Source: Lepidurus packardi
Taxonomy: Eukaryota > Arthropoda > Branchiopoda > Notostraca > Triopsidae
Length of the DNA stretch: 64,000 bases
NCBI GenBank assembly: GCA_023053545.1
Contig: JAKZAN010000006.1
Span: 10,138,351 to 10,202,350, forward strand
Reading direction: 5' to 3'
Each line of letters begins with the position of its first letter. Within the stretch, counting starts at the first letter, position 1. Of the stretch, positions 33,515-47,398 are shown one piece after another. The notes under the pieces are model-generated. The model saw only the letters and a program-made list of their open reading frames with translations. It did no database searches and had not been told where the DNA came from. A program made the position numbers and the translations under genes.

Positions 33515-34260
33515 TGAGCTTAATGCACTTGACTGTGCTGCACTCTTAAATTGGAAAGAAGAAGAAAAAAAAGCCACTGAGGCTACTGTCATTCCCACAC
33601 AGACCAACCTCTCATCCGTTATTTGTGGTATCACATCACCTCCACTAGCATTGCACTTGCATATTGTTTATCGGCGCATCAAGTTGTCATCAGAAAAAGA
33701 AATCTCTAGTCAGGCTTTTTTTTTGTTTTTTTATTATATATTATTCAACATGTGACCACAGACCACAGACAGAAATGGTAATACGATTGACTTTTTTTTT
33801 GTCTTTGCGACTTAGCCTTCTAGTCTAAGCCCTACTATCACTTCCGCCTCCCTCCCAATTTAATAGACATACATTGACGGATACTTCCACATGTATGACA
33901 TTCCTTTCTAAGCTAAAAAGTTCGAAGAGAAGAAAACAGGAAAGGAAAAAGTGACAACTGAGCGATGTAACAAACTAAAAGAAATTCTGCTTTTCTTTTC
34001 TTCATATAAACTCTTTTTATTTACTCATACTCAAAACTGTCCACAGTTCCACATCGTGGATAACATGACCGGTCTTTGCTTTTTGTACATAGTTATTTTT
34101 TGCGCTGCCTAAATCTGCATGTGTAATAAGACAGACATTTTGACACTGGCCGTTGATCCCAGTTTGTACATAGAGGTTTTTATTGTCCGTTGCGTACCTG
34201 TCCAACTGTTTTGATGTAATAATAGAAAATGTTATAAGACTCTTATTCCTATAAGACTTA
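33515..34260 (+). other. RASGEF1: RASGEF1 3' UTR region (end not defined)
   Basis: This A/T-rich sequence follows the stop codon. I see no canonical AATAAA in the first ~750 nt, so the cleavage site cannot be set. Two TGTACATA motifs at 34084-34091 and 34165-34172 match the Pumilio recognition element (TGTANATA) on the sense strand. A T-rich run lies near 33,716-33,740. Confidence 0.45.
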
Positions 34261-35688
34261 TTATTCCTTTTTGTGTCGTGTCTAGTTTATTTACTTATTT
34301 TGGTAAAATGTACGACGACATAACCGGAGCTTTTAGTCGTCAATGATAATGACGAAAAAAAAAAGAACAAATCCCTATTTCTTGAAGCATAAGGAATTTT
34401 GAAACCCAGAGGCCGTTCGTAAGAGAAGATTGACGGGAAAATGTTCGTCAAGAAAACCTTCGGCAACTTTTGAAAGCGCGGGAAAAGAGTCCGCTGGTTT
34501 ATGATGGTGCTTGCGCTTCAGTATGGGTGCTATGGGAAGGCGGCGTTGAACCAACATGTCCAAACTGCAGCACATAGCCTACGGGCAACTTGATAGTTGA
34601 CAAGCCTTGTGATGTTTGGAAGCTTTTTTTGTGATAGATTGTGCTGTGTTGAAGTGTGGACCCTTTTTATGGTCAAACAAACGTCATCCAAGTGTTGGAT
34701 TGATTGTTTAGGAACCGGTTTTTGTGGTGTTTATCTCCTTACCTAAATAGAAATTTCAACTCCAAAGATTGTTTCAGAGATTTTGGACAAGCTTGCTACA
34801 AATGCCAAGTGGAAAGAAAGGCTGTCGTTCTCTTGCGCATGAAACCTGGTTTACGTAAGGTAAGTGGCGTTTCAATTCATAATAAGATGGCTTTCAGGGC
34901 AGGGTTTGAATTTACATCTAAAAGCTTATGCAAATCGAACGTATAATAGAAGGCGCGATGGCAGATGTATAAGTTTGTTGTCGTAAGTTTCCAATAGTAG
35001 CATTTTCTCAACAAACCTTAGCGAGTTTATCATAGCGGCTTCCAAACGGGTCGCTAAGTGCAGCGGTAGCACTGTTTCCCCTGCTGTTGAGGGTTATTGC
35101 TTTTGTTTACTGCTAGACCTTTGAAAAGTACTTACGTTCGTGTATTTTATTTCGTAGATATAAAACTAATATAATAACTAGCGTTATGTTTGATTTAAAC
35201 CTGTATTGCCAATACATAAACAAGCTTACTCTGAATAGCGAGTAAGACCGCATGGCCTGGCCATCTAGAGGATATGTGTATAATTCCAACGCGTAGAACA
35301 TAAAAATGAAAAGACACAGTTTAAAAAAATATTTGCGCTTGTCATAATTCTCATTCCATATCAGCATCTATGGTCCATTGTTGTGTTCCATTGTGCAATT
35401 CAAACGATTAATGAGATAATTACGTTTATCGTTTATGGCTATCCCTGTCAAGAATAATCCTTTGAAAGAGAATTGGAAAAGAACATTTCACGGCAAGACG
35501 AAAGCAACATAACATAGAGCGAGTCCTTTTGTATTTGCTCACAGCAGCGAATTAGCTTAACCGTATCCGTATCCGTAACCGTAATTAGAATTAACCGTAT
35601 CATAGATATGCGAGGCTAAAGTCTTTGTCGTTCGTCGTTGTCATTGATCGAAAATGTAGGTATCAACTTGCTCCCTAGTAGCACGTCA

Positions 35689-35750
35689 GTTACACCTTTT
35701 TCAAGTTCCGTATATGTGGAATTTATGGAGAAGGGGTAAAAAGGTGTAAC
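35689..35750. repeat. Perfect 13-bp inverted repeat (36-nt loop)
   Basis: GTTACACCTTTTT at 35,689-35,701 and AAAAAGGTGTAAC at 35,738-35,750 are exact complements. GCACGTCA occurs just before the left arm (35,681) and again at 35,761, ten bases after the right arm. It may be a remnant of a small foldback element. Confidence 0.6.
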
Positions 35751-38700
35751 AGTCTGATATGCACGTCATTTCGCCCGAATAATACCCTATATAACTATGC
35801 AGCCTATTTGTGAACCTATACCTAATAGTATATTGTGCCTTATTCTTATTTTGACAGAGCATATTAGTTTAAAGTAATATATTATAATTGTGTGCAGAAA
35901 TTCATGCCTTGATATATAGTAGGCCATGGAGCTTATCCATATCCAAAATTTCCGCGCCAAAAATACATAGACTGGAATCGAGCAGCATCTAGTGGTATGT
36001 CCTGCCATCTAGAGGCACAGTTTTGAACTGTTTTCATTGGTTCTGTCAAAAAATGGCGGGATTCTGGGGATAAGAGGTGGGCAAACGGAAGAAGTTATAA
36101 ACCTTCGCAATGGCGTTTAGTCCAAATTAAATTTTATGAATTAAAAGCAATTCATACTTATATTAAATATTCATAATAGTTTATAATAATTTCGCGATCA
36201 TTTTAATAAAATACTGTAACGTTGTTTCCCAAGAAAAAAAAGTAAACTGTCACAATATTAAAAGCAAATAACAGAGACCATTAGTAAGAATATCTTTTTA
36301 ATCAGACAGGTTATAGTCATATATTTAGAATTATATTTAAGATTATTAAATAAATAAGAACGGTTAAAAATAGCGTTAAGCCTAAATTGGTGATTGTTAC
36401 GATCCACATGAAGGTTTTGTTAAAGTCGTGATTATTGCCGTACGAAAAATTATCACCTCTGTGATCACGACTGTTAAAAGCGAGCATTTTTTGCTCGTTT
36501 AGGATTGCATGGTCCCATTTCCTCTTCTTTTATTTTTCTTTTTCTTTAGCCTTTTTAAAGACTCCAAAGAAGATGCCTTTCCTTCTTGTCATGCATGTCA
36601 TTAACTTGCGGACGACAACGTTTTGGTGTCTTGCCTCTGTTTTACAAGTCAGGTTTCATCATGCTTCACTGCGAGGGAAGAATTAAGTTTAAGCTACTGT
36701 GCGGGAAACCTCCATTGTAACCTCTCATTGGATACGCTTTTTCTTGTGCTTAGCAAGCTATCCTGGCTTTTAAGAGGCGAACAAAGAAGCCAAAATAAAG
36801 CCATGGCTTCCATTTCTTGTTATTTAAAGGCCAAAGACTAGCAGTTTCAAGTGATGAAATTCGCTATTTTTTGTTTCATTGGCTTGTTTTAACGCATGTA
36901 GCTTTCCGTTCCTTCTAATTTTTTAGTTTTTCTGTACTTCCAAAAATAAAATAAAAATTATTAGACTTGCTAGCCCCTTGACGATCATCACGTCTTGCTG
37001 AAGGAAACTCCCAAGGTATAGGAAAAAAGAGAGGAAAAAATGGGGGTGGAAGAATTTTCTTAACGAGATGGGTCGTTAACCTCACGAATTCATTTGTGTG
37101 ACAAAGATGAGGTGAGTGAAAAACGGGCAAACGCGTTAGTTAAGATACTCTTTAGGATAACGCCGGGTATAGGGTTCGCAGACTTGGGTTACCCTTCCTT
37201 TTGAAGGAATATGGGTTCTGTCCCTTGACTTTTAACCAATCTTTCCGAGATTAATGCAAGGATCCAGTGACACAATTCAGCCTCAATACTTAACACTCTT
37301 GTGATAATGTTAGAAAAAATCTTGTTAAGTTAACTGTAGCATACTAAACTTGCTTAGTAATTGTAATAATTGTTTTTAAGATTTCCTAATTATCATGCCA
37401 CTATTTAGCCACTAATTTAATAAATGTTCGTTCTTATACGTTGCGTCAATACACTGTACTCTTATATCGTATAATAGTGTAACATTTAAATTACTGTTTT
37501 TTTTAGACAAAACGAATCTTGCATTTTAACATTTTATCCAGAAGTTAACAAAGTATTTAGTAAATATAATTACAAGCAAAATATGCCGTGAATATTTCGA
37601 GATTTTCTAGGATTAACTTTGCAGGTGCTAGAAAATAGTATAATAAATATGTATTATACTCGACTTCGCAAACATTCGACGCTGTAATGCAGCATCAATT
37701 CGATGTTTTCTAGTATCTTTAAATGTCGAAATTAATTCAAGTTATTCTCGAAGTAATTGTAATAATTTTTAATACAGTCATAATTGACTACTTTTGCTTG
37801 TGGATTCTAGAATTCGTAGGAACTTGGAACTTTTCTGTCATTTGTGAAGCTAATTTTCTTTTGGGACGGAAACGTGTATTGAACCGTTATCCTCTTGATT
37901 GGTCATGGTTACCGGAAGTGAGACGAAACTAAAAATACCCAAAAAAGTTTCAACTTATTGCAAAAGCGGCGTTTGCCTCTGCAAATCGACTAGTCAACTG
38001 CTTGCTGAGGCGCGAAGAAGTAATGAAGTGAAAAGTATTTCTGCTTGGACCTCTAATTTTAGGTGTTTTGATATCTTGTTATTTGTTCTTTTTTCTACCC
38101 TGCGAAAGCTTTATTGGTTCTCCAATCATTAAGCTTATAAGGAACCGAAATAACCCTAAAGGAAAGTTGATGCTTTTGGGGTGTATGTTTGAAGGTTGTG
38201 CGTCAGGAGCGTAGGAACCAGCGCAATGGCACATGTGTTGCGAATTTGCATGGGCAAGCGGATTTCCTCACAAGAGCTTTATTTCGCTGAATTGTAATCT
38301 GATCGAAGGGTCAGCATTTTTGTTTCAGTCGGGATTCAAGACATGTTTTCATTATTGTTGCGCCCAAATCACGTTCGCGGCTCACTCATGCAGAAATATC
38401 ATGCATGCATTGCTGAACTCGCATGTGCTCTTTTCACGTTTCTAACAACACTAACCTGCTTGATTAGCCATCCGCTGGGGCTCAACAATCCTTTTTAGAA
38501 AGTCAAGTTAAAGGCCAAAAACGTTTGTTTGATTCCTAAAGGACAAAAGAAGTATAACTGTGACCAGTTTAAAACGGAATTTTTCAGGGCGAACCGAAAA
38601 ACTTGGCAAATCCTTTACGATCCAAAGCGTGGTCCAGCCATGGTCGCGTTGGCAATAACGTCCAATTCACGCTCTTTAATCCTTTTTTTCCGTTTAATTT

Positions 38701-41700
38701 TCATTATTTGGGGGAAAAAAGAGCGGAAAAAACGTTTTGCTTCGATTTCGGGAAGCCCAATTCATCGACCCTTTCGTTGCTATATATAAAGGTACGGAGC
38801 AAAAAAGAGGCGCGTGAGAAAACGTGGTATGTCATGGAGTAGATGTGATGCCTAGAATAGGTCATTTAGTTTGGCGGCCAAGGAGCTCAACATTCTGAGA
38901 AGTGAATCTAAATGGCTTAACACTGAGACAAGAACGGGTAACGAACTTGAGAAAGGTGTAATTACAGACAGTTAATCATATAGTCGCTCATGTGGTGAAC
39001 AATCTATATAATACGTAGGCTACGTACGTTAAACACATACGTTGGAACAACACAAATATCCGGATTCACTTATGTCACCAAAACAATTCACTACCTACAC
39101 TTGAATGTTGCCAAGTGTTAAAAAGTAAAAAGAAAATTCGTGTTGAAAACGTTAAAAAAATTCGCGTTCTCATGACTGATTTTCGAAGTGGGGTGCTTCA
39201 AAGTCGAAAATGTTTCGAATTTCTCGGTATATAGAAGGTTTAAATGGTTTCGTTTTCTAGAATTTTATATATTTTAAACCAGGTCGATGTTAACAATTCG
39301 TGCAGATGTGGATTAATACTTAAAAAGTTTTGGTGATATTTGCATGTTTTAATATTTAAAATGTGTGTCAAATTTTCATACTTAAGACATATCTCACAAT
39401 TTCGGAGTTTAAAACGTTTCAAAACTTTGAAAACGTTATGTAACTTTTATTTCAATTTTTTTTTATTACGTCACACTTTCAATTTTTCAAACTGAAAAAT
39501 TTTAGAATATGTATTACCTAAGTGGTAATTAGTAAAAAAAAAAAAAATCCCCAAAAAATCGAAAGAATGTTTCTAATTTTTTTTCCACAAGGAAATTCTT
39601 AAGATGTAGACTAATTCTTGAGGCGTTTTTTCTGTTGTTTTTTTCGAACAATTTTAAACCGGAACGTACCTATATATATATTAGGGTACATACACAGTTT
39701 TTAAGAGGAAAAGCAAATGGCCTTGCGGATTGCAACGTCTTTTTATAGCGTTTCAAGTTCTCGGAAGGAGAGCTTTCGTCTTGTTGCGCTTGTCTGGCTG
39801 ATTTGGCTTGTTGACACCTTCACACAATAAATACATTGATTGGGTTTCATCCCAAGAGCTCGGTGCTATTACAAATTTATGAGCTGCTACCTGAAACAAA
39901 ACTCCCCAAGCTTCGTTTTTCTTTTAAGTTGTTCTTTTTTGGAGGAACAGGAGATAGCTCGTTAGAGACGAACCTGACAGCATTCTAGGGAAAGCCGGTT
40001 GGGAGAGGAAGGGTGGTTTTGCCAAGTTAAAAAACATAGAAAATATTAGCTAACCAGACACTTGTAACCGAAGGCCAACCAATGTGTGTTAAAGGAATAA
40101 TAAGCGCAAGTCGTGGCTCCCGGATTTTCATGCATTCATCATAACTCACATCCGTGGGGGAAGTTAGCTACCAAAAAGCCTCAGCATCTAACCATTTTCT
40201 ATGATATTTTTTTGTGTAATCAAGGCTCCCTTGTCCAATTGCGAAACTCTCTTGCCTTCTGTGTCCCGCAACAAAACGAAACAAAACTTTTTCTTGCCCC
40301 TTTTTTACCATACAGTTATTTGGTCAAACTTGAGATGAAGACTCCGAAGCAACAAAAAGCGTTAGCTTCCAATCTTTTACTGTGAGTGTTTTTTCTTCCT
40401 CACCAAGTAGAAACTAAGTACAACTTTGATGACGTCATGTAGATTTAAATCCTTTAGTCTCTTCAGCACACTAACTGGCTGTCTACTAGCTTGGAAGTAT
40501 GTTGAGCTCTCTTTTTACGCTGACTTTTACGACATCTTACTTTAAAAAGAATTAAAACAATTTTCCTTAAAAAAAAGTAATTAGCCAGCATAGTCGTAAT
40601 GCTTAACAAACGTCGCCATGCGTTGAGGTTACTGTGCACTTTAGCATGGGATAGTTTAGGATTCATATCCCAAGCGTTTGTTCCGCGGTCGTGGCTAATG
40701 GCGTTGGTTTCTGTGTTTCTACATGCCGAGGTCTAATTAACACGCTTGGCTGCTTGTCATCGCCTCCTTTTTTCTCGGGGGAGCCAGTGTTTATCGGCAC
40801 AAGTTTCTTTTCACTGATCCAAGTCGAGTCGAACGAGTTTTCCTAACTGTTTCCCTGGGAGGACACGTAGATGAACCCTTGCTTAAACTCTACCGGATCT
40901 AGTTCAGCTCGTCTTTGACTAATCACACTAGGATTAGTTTCACCAGCTTATAAATGGACCCAAAGACCCGAATTTTTTGCTGCCTTACCCCTAGATAGCA
41001 CGGGTGACAGAGAGAGTAACAAGAAAAAAAGATAGATCAAGTTTGATAAATCTGATTCTATGAAAAGCATTTTTTACCTCGTCGAAACGCTTCAAGGTGG
41101 ATTACCTTAAAGGATACCAAAGTTTGACTAGGATATCTATAGTTATAACACGTAGGATTTTTTTGGGTCTCATTATGCCTGTTTACCTTGCGTGAAGTGT
41201 AGCAGCGTTTATAAATAAACCTCCATGAAACGGTCCTTGTAGAAATTGAAGCTCGAGAGATGTAATGCAGATAACATTGTTGAGATTTTTGGAGGAACGA
41301 AAGGGTCCCAAACATTGGATCCGGAAGAGCGAGCATGAAATGCTTAGTAGCCTGATTTTCGGTAGGAACTGAAGGTGTCATGAATTAATATATTCTCTTT
41401 ATTTAAGGGTTAAAAAAAGTGTTCAAAGGGGTAAACACTAAGTGGAAAGGGCAATACGTCGTGAAAATGATTTGGCGACCTTGGAAAGTTTGGTAAGCTT
41501 TTGAAGTAACAACGCCTTTTCTTTTTTCTTTTCTTGAGAAATGTCTTTTCCTTCTCTTAATTCGCTTTTGTGACAAGAGACGATGCCGTATCCAATTGAT
41601 AGGAAAAAGAATGTCTGAATGTGTGCAGGGAACCAGGTGCTACTGGATGCGGAGTTGCCAAGGCAGGTAGCTTGTGTATTAGCTATTCTTAAAGAAGGTT

Positions 41701-42179
41701 GATGAAGGAAGGTTGAGCCGAGCTACTGGCATGCTGGCCTAGGAATGAGGTAATGACATTCAAAAGAGAGTCTTTAAAAGCGTTTAACAGATCTGGATGT
41801 GTCATGCTGGGCACAAAAGGGTCACCTCGCCGCGTGTGTATGTGGGCATTTCTTTTTTTCTTTGACCATTAGTGGGTGAGCCAAAACAAACACATGGCGC
41901 CACATTGCACAAATAAGACACAAAGTTTGGAAAATAAATTCCTTGACTTTAAGTTAGTACACAATCTTCAACCGGAGTGGTTGATCTTAAACCACATAGG
42001 AAGAAAACACTTGTGCAAGTTACACTTATCAGTAGACAATAGACGATACATAATAAACGATAAAGCACTTGGATCGCTTAGGGATAACAATCGTCGTGCT
42101 TTTTTAATAATGGATCATTTTAAGTCTGAAAAATTAAACTAGACTTAAACTTCGGAACCGTAGTTCTGTTGAAGGAATT

Positions 42180-42720
42180 TTACCTAACTTTTCGATTACT
42201 GCAATATATATTTCATTATTGCAGTAGATCTTTTGTTCTTGGCTATGATTTTGCATTTGGAACTATATAGATTATCCGTTATTGCAGTGAATTCTCAATG
42301 ACTTTAATCGACTTCTTCATTGTTACGTTGGGTTTTCCCTTACGGCAGTGGAATTTTGGTTGTTGCAGCGTTTGCTTACGTTTTAGATGCGGATTCGTCG
42401 CTAGTGTTAATTTTAGTTCTTGCAATGGATTTTCATTGTTGCAGTGGGTTTTCCATTTTTTGCAGTGGATGTTTCGTTGTCGCTTTCGGAGTTTTTTATT
42501 GTTAAGGTGGATTTCGCTCATTGAACAGGATCATACACTCTTTGGCGTGTTTTCGCTATAACTTAGGCTTTCTGTTGCAGCGTGTGCAAGGATTCTTCAT
42601 TGCAGCGATAAATTTCTCGTTCTACTGGGTTTCATAGTATTGTTTTATATTGGCCATTATTGTAGTGAAATGTTCGTTGTCGTAGCATCTCATTTTCATT
42701 GCAGCAGTGGATTTTGTTAC
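42180..42720 (+). repeat. Degenerate minisatellite, unit near CATTGTTGCAGTGGATTT
   Basis: At least ten diverged copies of a unit of about 18-26 bp (CATTATTGCAGTAG, CATTGTTGCAGTGGG, CATTATTGTAGTGAA, CATTGCAGCAGTGG and others) occur in one orientation over 540 bp. Spacing has drifted. The open frame on the opposite strand here is a by-product of the repeat, not a gene. Confidence 0.7.
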
Positions 42721-43619
42721 GTTTTGCATAGTTACTGGTCATACATTTTGATTGTTAAATTATTGGAGTCGACATTTTGAATAATTAAGTTAATTCAATT
42801 ACTCAGCCTAGTTAAGTAGGCCTGGGAATGGCAGACTATTTCCTCTTTCTTGTTAGGATTTGGAACTTTCTCGAATTTTCCGAAATTTCGAAACGGCCCA
42901 GTTCATGTTCGCTTGCTCTGACAAATTCAATTGTGACATCCCAGACAATTCAGTTCGTTATTGTTTAATCAATGAAAAACCATGATATTCATGCTTGGTT
43001 GCTAAATTTTTGTCTAGAAGGAAGTTTTATTAATCTTGTAAAAGTTTGCAACTTGTGTCCTAGAAATAATTGCAGGCATAAGCTGCAGTTAAGTAGATGA
43101 AACACCCTGAACGTCTGTAAGAATTTAATTGGGTCCTAGTAGGAAGGGCGGCACGAGTAATGATCCGCAAACTTGATGGAAAGTTTGTGTGCAACGCTGA
43201 CGCGGGTTATTGAAACTGACATGGCAAGATCATTGACCATGACTATAATGAAGTGCATGATGAAGCACCATATTACCATCTTCTACTCCATAAAGCTACG
43301 AATAATACGATCCATCCGTCAGGTTCCTTCCCGGTAATTAAAAAAGCCCTTTGCACAGCTCCCATATATACCTAATACACGCACATATGCATACGTGGTC
43401 ATAACTGCCAACTCACCACCTAAAATTACCATACCTTGGATGAAATGCCCAGGTATTCCTATTGATCGCCTCTTTTTGCTCTGCAATTACATTCCCCACC
43501 ATTCTTTTGCAACTGACATCCATTAACTACCATTACCACACAGCTCAGCCAAATACCTACATAGCAATATGGAAAATATTCAAGGCAGTACACAAGTCAA
43601 TTCAAAGCTCGATTCAAAA

Positions 43620-43666
43620 CTCAAGCATACAGTCAATACAAGACTCAAGCCATGCAGTCAATACTT
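43620..43666 (+). repeat. Short tandem duplication (about 25 bp x 2)
   Basis: ACTCAAGCATACAGTCAATAC is followed at once by a second, slightly changed copy (ACTCAAGCCATGCAGTCAAT). It lies inside a C/A-rich, G-poor stretch. Confidence 0.6.
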
Positions 43667-44504
43667 CGGCAATATACAGTTAACACCCAGCTCGAGTGCC
43701 TCCTGATGATTCTTTTTCCGGGAAGAAAAGGAAGTCAATAGGGGTTTTCCCACATTACCTATCGCTGAGTTATTTTCATCGTGTAGGAGTAAACATATAA
43801 AGAGAAAGAAGGCCCGTCATATATCTATCCTTACGTTGTCGTGCTCAGCGTGCACAGGGCTTGCGAGAAGTGACGGCGCAGATTCCTTGTGTTTGTTGCA
43901 TCCTTTTTTATTTCATTTCTATTCCATTTTCTTATTTTATTTTTGTGTTTCAAAAATACATTGCTTCTTCTTCGTTTTTCTAATATCCAGTACGTGATGC
44001 TCTACCAAACGCGTCTAGAGTGCTTTAGCCTTATTTGCTATATACAAGGCCCCATGAAATACACCTCCCCCTTCCCTTCCAGAAAAAGCGAAAAAATGAA
44101 GAGCTTCTTATATATGCTGCATCCCGTGGAACATGAAGCGTAAAGCAAGAATAGCTCCGTGACTTTTCGTCCTTTTTTCTTTTCCAGAAACCGATGTGAG
44201 GCTCAAGCAACAGGCTTGCTTTACAGGCGTTCACTAAACTGATTAGCATGAAATTACCCGAGTGTCTGACAATGATAAACTCGCGTGTATAAAACAAGGC
44301 ATTAAGCAACACACATTGTTTGTATGCGCACTGTATTTCTTTCGAAAGTTTGGGAGCAATCCTAATGTAATGGCGCAGCATGGAGTGCCAGGGTCGGATA
44401 CATCTCACCAATATACTTAGACATAAATATACAATATACGTATGCTTATATTATTTAACTTTTTAAGCATCTCATAGAATAAAAATAAAGTTTAAGAAAC
44501 AAAC

Positions 44505-45060
44505 TACAAGCTTAACAGGTCTAAGCGTGAAAATATAAGCACACATTATAGAAAATCTTAGGCAACATCTTGGAAAAATCTAAAAGTCGGAAGAATTAAA
44601 GATTACTTTTTTAAGAAAAATGTAAGAAATTAATTCGAAGAATGAACTAGAAGTTTCTATAGCCGTAAAATTTCAGTAAAAAGCGGGAATCGAGAAATAC
44701 GTACTTTTTACAATAGATACTTTAAAAATAATAAAAAATTCGAGAAGTAAGCCAATATTCGTAAAAGCTTAAGATATGTTGAAGACAAATCTTATACCAT
44801 TTTTTAGTAAAAGCTTAGAAAAATCTACGTTAGGAAAGAGGTTCAAAAACTAAAATAGGAAACTCAAAAAGAACTTAAAATTTTTAAGGAAGTAAAACTA
44901 AAAAAAAAAATGTAGAAAACTTAAATTTATAGAAAAGGGAAAATTCTCCCAAATAATAATTTTCGGGAGAGTAAAAATCTTTAAAAAAATTCACAAAAAT
45001 CCTAAAAATTTTCGATGGTGTATAAGAAAGAGTATAAGGATATGAGAATGTTGCAATTTT
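44505..45060 (+). repeat. A-rich degenerate repeat, TAAAAGCTTAGAAAAATCT type
   Basis: Recurring pieces such as CAAGCTTAACAGG, GAAAATCTTAGG, GGAAAAATCTAAAAG, GTAAAAGCTTAAGAT and TAAAAGCTTAGAAAAATCTA lie on a strongly A-rich + strand. Periodicity is loose, and the boundaries are approximate. Confidence 0.4.
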
Positions 45061-46229
45061 AGCGATAGGCAAAGAACTCAATAAAAAAAAGTTAAGCAGA
45101 AAAGGTTAAAAAAGTGGGATCACGATCTAGTGGGCTTTTGTACAGCGCCACAAACGCCGCGCTTAAAAAAAGTGATAAGCAGTCAGGTGATAGCTGAAGG
45201 AGTAGGTGTACTTCCGGTCAAACTTGTGCTAAATATGTCCGGAATTGGATGCTTATTATGTATGCTCCGTTTGCTGTTGCGCAATCAATGCTGCGCACAG
45301 GTCCACATGTTTTGTATGCCTGATTGGCTTTTATCAGACGCTATATCGTGCCGGACACAAAGTATGTATCCCCCCATCAAATATGTATGTAATAAAAAAG
45401 TAGAAAAATAAAAAAAGGTCGACGTAATGTGTTAATAGTTGGGGTTCTTTTGGTTCTCATCTTGGACCGAAGGCTTTTAGTTGCACGCTCGGAGATATAG
45501 ACGTGACCAGAAAACCTGGAGAGCGCTTGCCCTTGATCAATCATGCAAACCTATCGTTCTGGGAAACCTGTTGATATATCTCCTCCACACTTGGTGAACA
45601 CATGGCTGAGAGGGGGGTTCATCGCCATGTTAGATGTGTATGTGTGATACATACACCCTCCCTAGAACGACAAAGCTTTGATTGCTCCATTACATATAAA
45701 TTGGCTCGGTCTTTTTTTTCTTTTGGTCTTCGTCTGGCCATGACCAGGTGGAAGTGTCCTTTTTTTCCTAGTGGATTCTATTCTTTTCCGTCAAATTTTT
45801 AGAATGATGAAATCATGAGACCGCTTCCTTTCCTTTCGTATTATTCTAAAAAAATTCTTGATTCAAAGCGACTAAGGAAAGAGGGAAAAGGTACCTGCTG
45901 TTTTTCTTGAGTAAGTCCAGCAAAAAGACGTCGAAAAGCACATAAGCCGTATGTCGAGCAAAATTTCATATGCAAGTAGAAGTTTATATATTTGCCATGT
46001 CATTAATTACATATCTTGCAAGAGGTATACAAAGATCCCCCCACTGGAAAGTTGGTCCCTTCCCTTCCATATGTTGCTGCTCAGCCAACGTTTTATGATA
46101 TATATGCTGCGGCCAGATGACGACTATAAAAGCCTCGGTTGAGTCGTTAGACTGTGGTTCGATTGATAAAAGGACTGGTCCACGACGTCTTTTCTTTTTA
46201 CCGTAAATTTTTTATTTTTTTTAGGTTTC

Positions 46230-46285
46230 CTATGGAGCGAAAGGTTATATTTTTTAGGTTATATATGAAGCGAAAGGTATAACCG
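46230..46285 (+). repeat. Short tandem repeat, AGCGAAAGGTTATA type
   Basis: TATGGAGCGAAAGGTTATAT and ATATGAAGCGAAAGGTATAA lie about 36 bp apart, separated by TTTTTTAGG. Confidence 0.55.
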
Positions 46286-47398
46286 TGCGTGTACATGGAT
46301 TTGAATAAAAAAAGAAGGAAAAGTTGTTTTGTGAGGTAGGTGCTATAGTCACGCGTCCATATGTTGCTGCAGAGTGCTTTTGATGACCTGTTCACATCCG
46401 TGTCCAAGAATTATTGGTCATGGGAGATGTGTGAATTGCCCTCGTGAGCGAAAAATGTCTCTTTTTCTTTCTGTTCTTTCTTATCTGGCCAAGTTGGAAT
46501 GATATATCGTGGTGTAAACATTAGCTAAAAAACAGGAAAAGGGAAAGATCAATTTTTACGAGGAAATTTGGTGAGACAGACATGTTGACTTTTATGGCTC
46601 TTTTTTTCTTTTCCTTTTTTTTCCTTTGGCAAAGTTAGACAACTTGCGTAGCTATATGGTCCCTTTAGCGTAGTTTACATTGGCCTTCTTATGAAGCGTC
46701 ACTAAAAGTGCAACAAGCTCCTGCCCAACAAAGTTTCCTTCAGCTCTCTTTGTAGTATTTTTAAGCAGAAGAATGCTCCAAGTCGTCACATTCAAACTCA
46801 TCCAAAGCCCCCGATGTTTATGGAGAGAGTAAGAGATCGCCCCTGCAATACATCCCAACAGGCCTATGTCCAGGGTTCTTTGGTCTTCCTTTTATGAGGG
46901 AGGTGGCAGTAAATCACTATCCTGTCGCAATAGGTAATATCCCAAGTGTCCGTGTCACATATTGGGAATCTTGTGTACAGAAAACCGGGAAAAAGTGAAC
47001 CATAGGTAAAGGTTATTATTTTCTTTCGGTACTGTAAGTAACAAGTGCAATGCTCAAGTCTTACAAATTATAACTGTCATAAAAGCAACTACGAAAGTGC
47101 TTTAAACAGCTATTCAAAGTTTTGAATCTTCATAGCGAACGTTTAATGTCTTAAAAATTTCATTCTTGGGCACCCACGTTCGTTTGTTACTCATGTTCAA
47201 TTTCTTTCCGTTGAGCCCAAGTTCAAATGCAATTTTGGGTTTCTTGTTGCAGTTGTAGATTTTTTTTTAAAAAAAACACCTTCAAGGTTCAGATGCAAGG
47301 TCCATTAGCTTAAAAGTTGCAACGCTTAGTATGTTGAAAATGGCAAATTGCATCTACTCATAGCTCAAAATCTACGGGAAACATTGAATTAAGAGTAT

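Noticed and set aside
42279-42521. 80-codon frame on the - strand with HCNNENPLQ-like repeats
   Set aside because: It is the direct translation of the degenerate minisatellite.
46130-46185. tRNA-like B-box word TGGTTCGATTGAT
   Set aside because: No matching A-box, anticodon stem or acceptor stem at the right distances.
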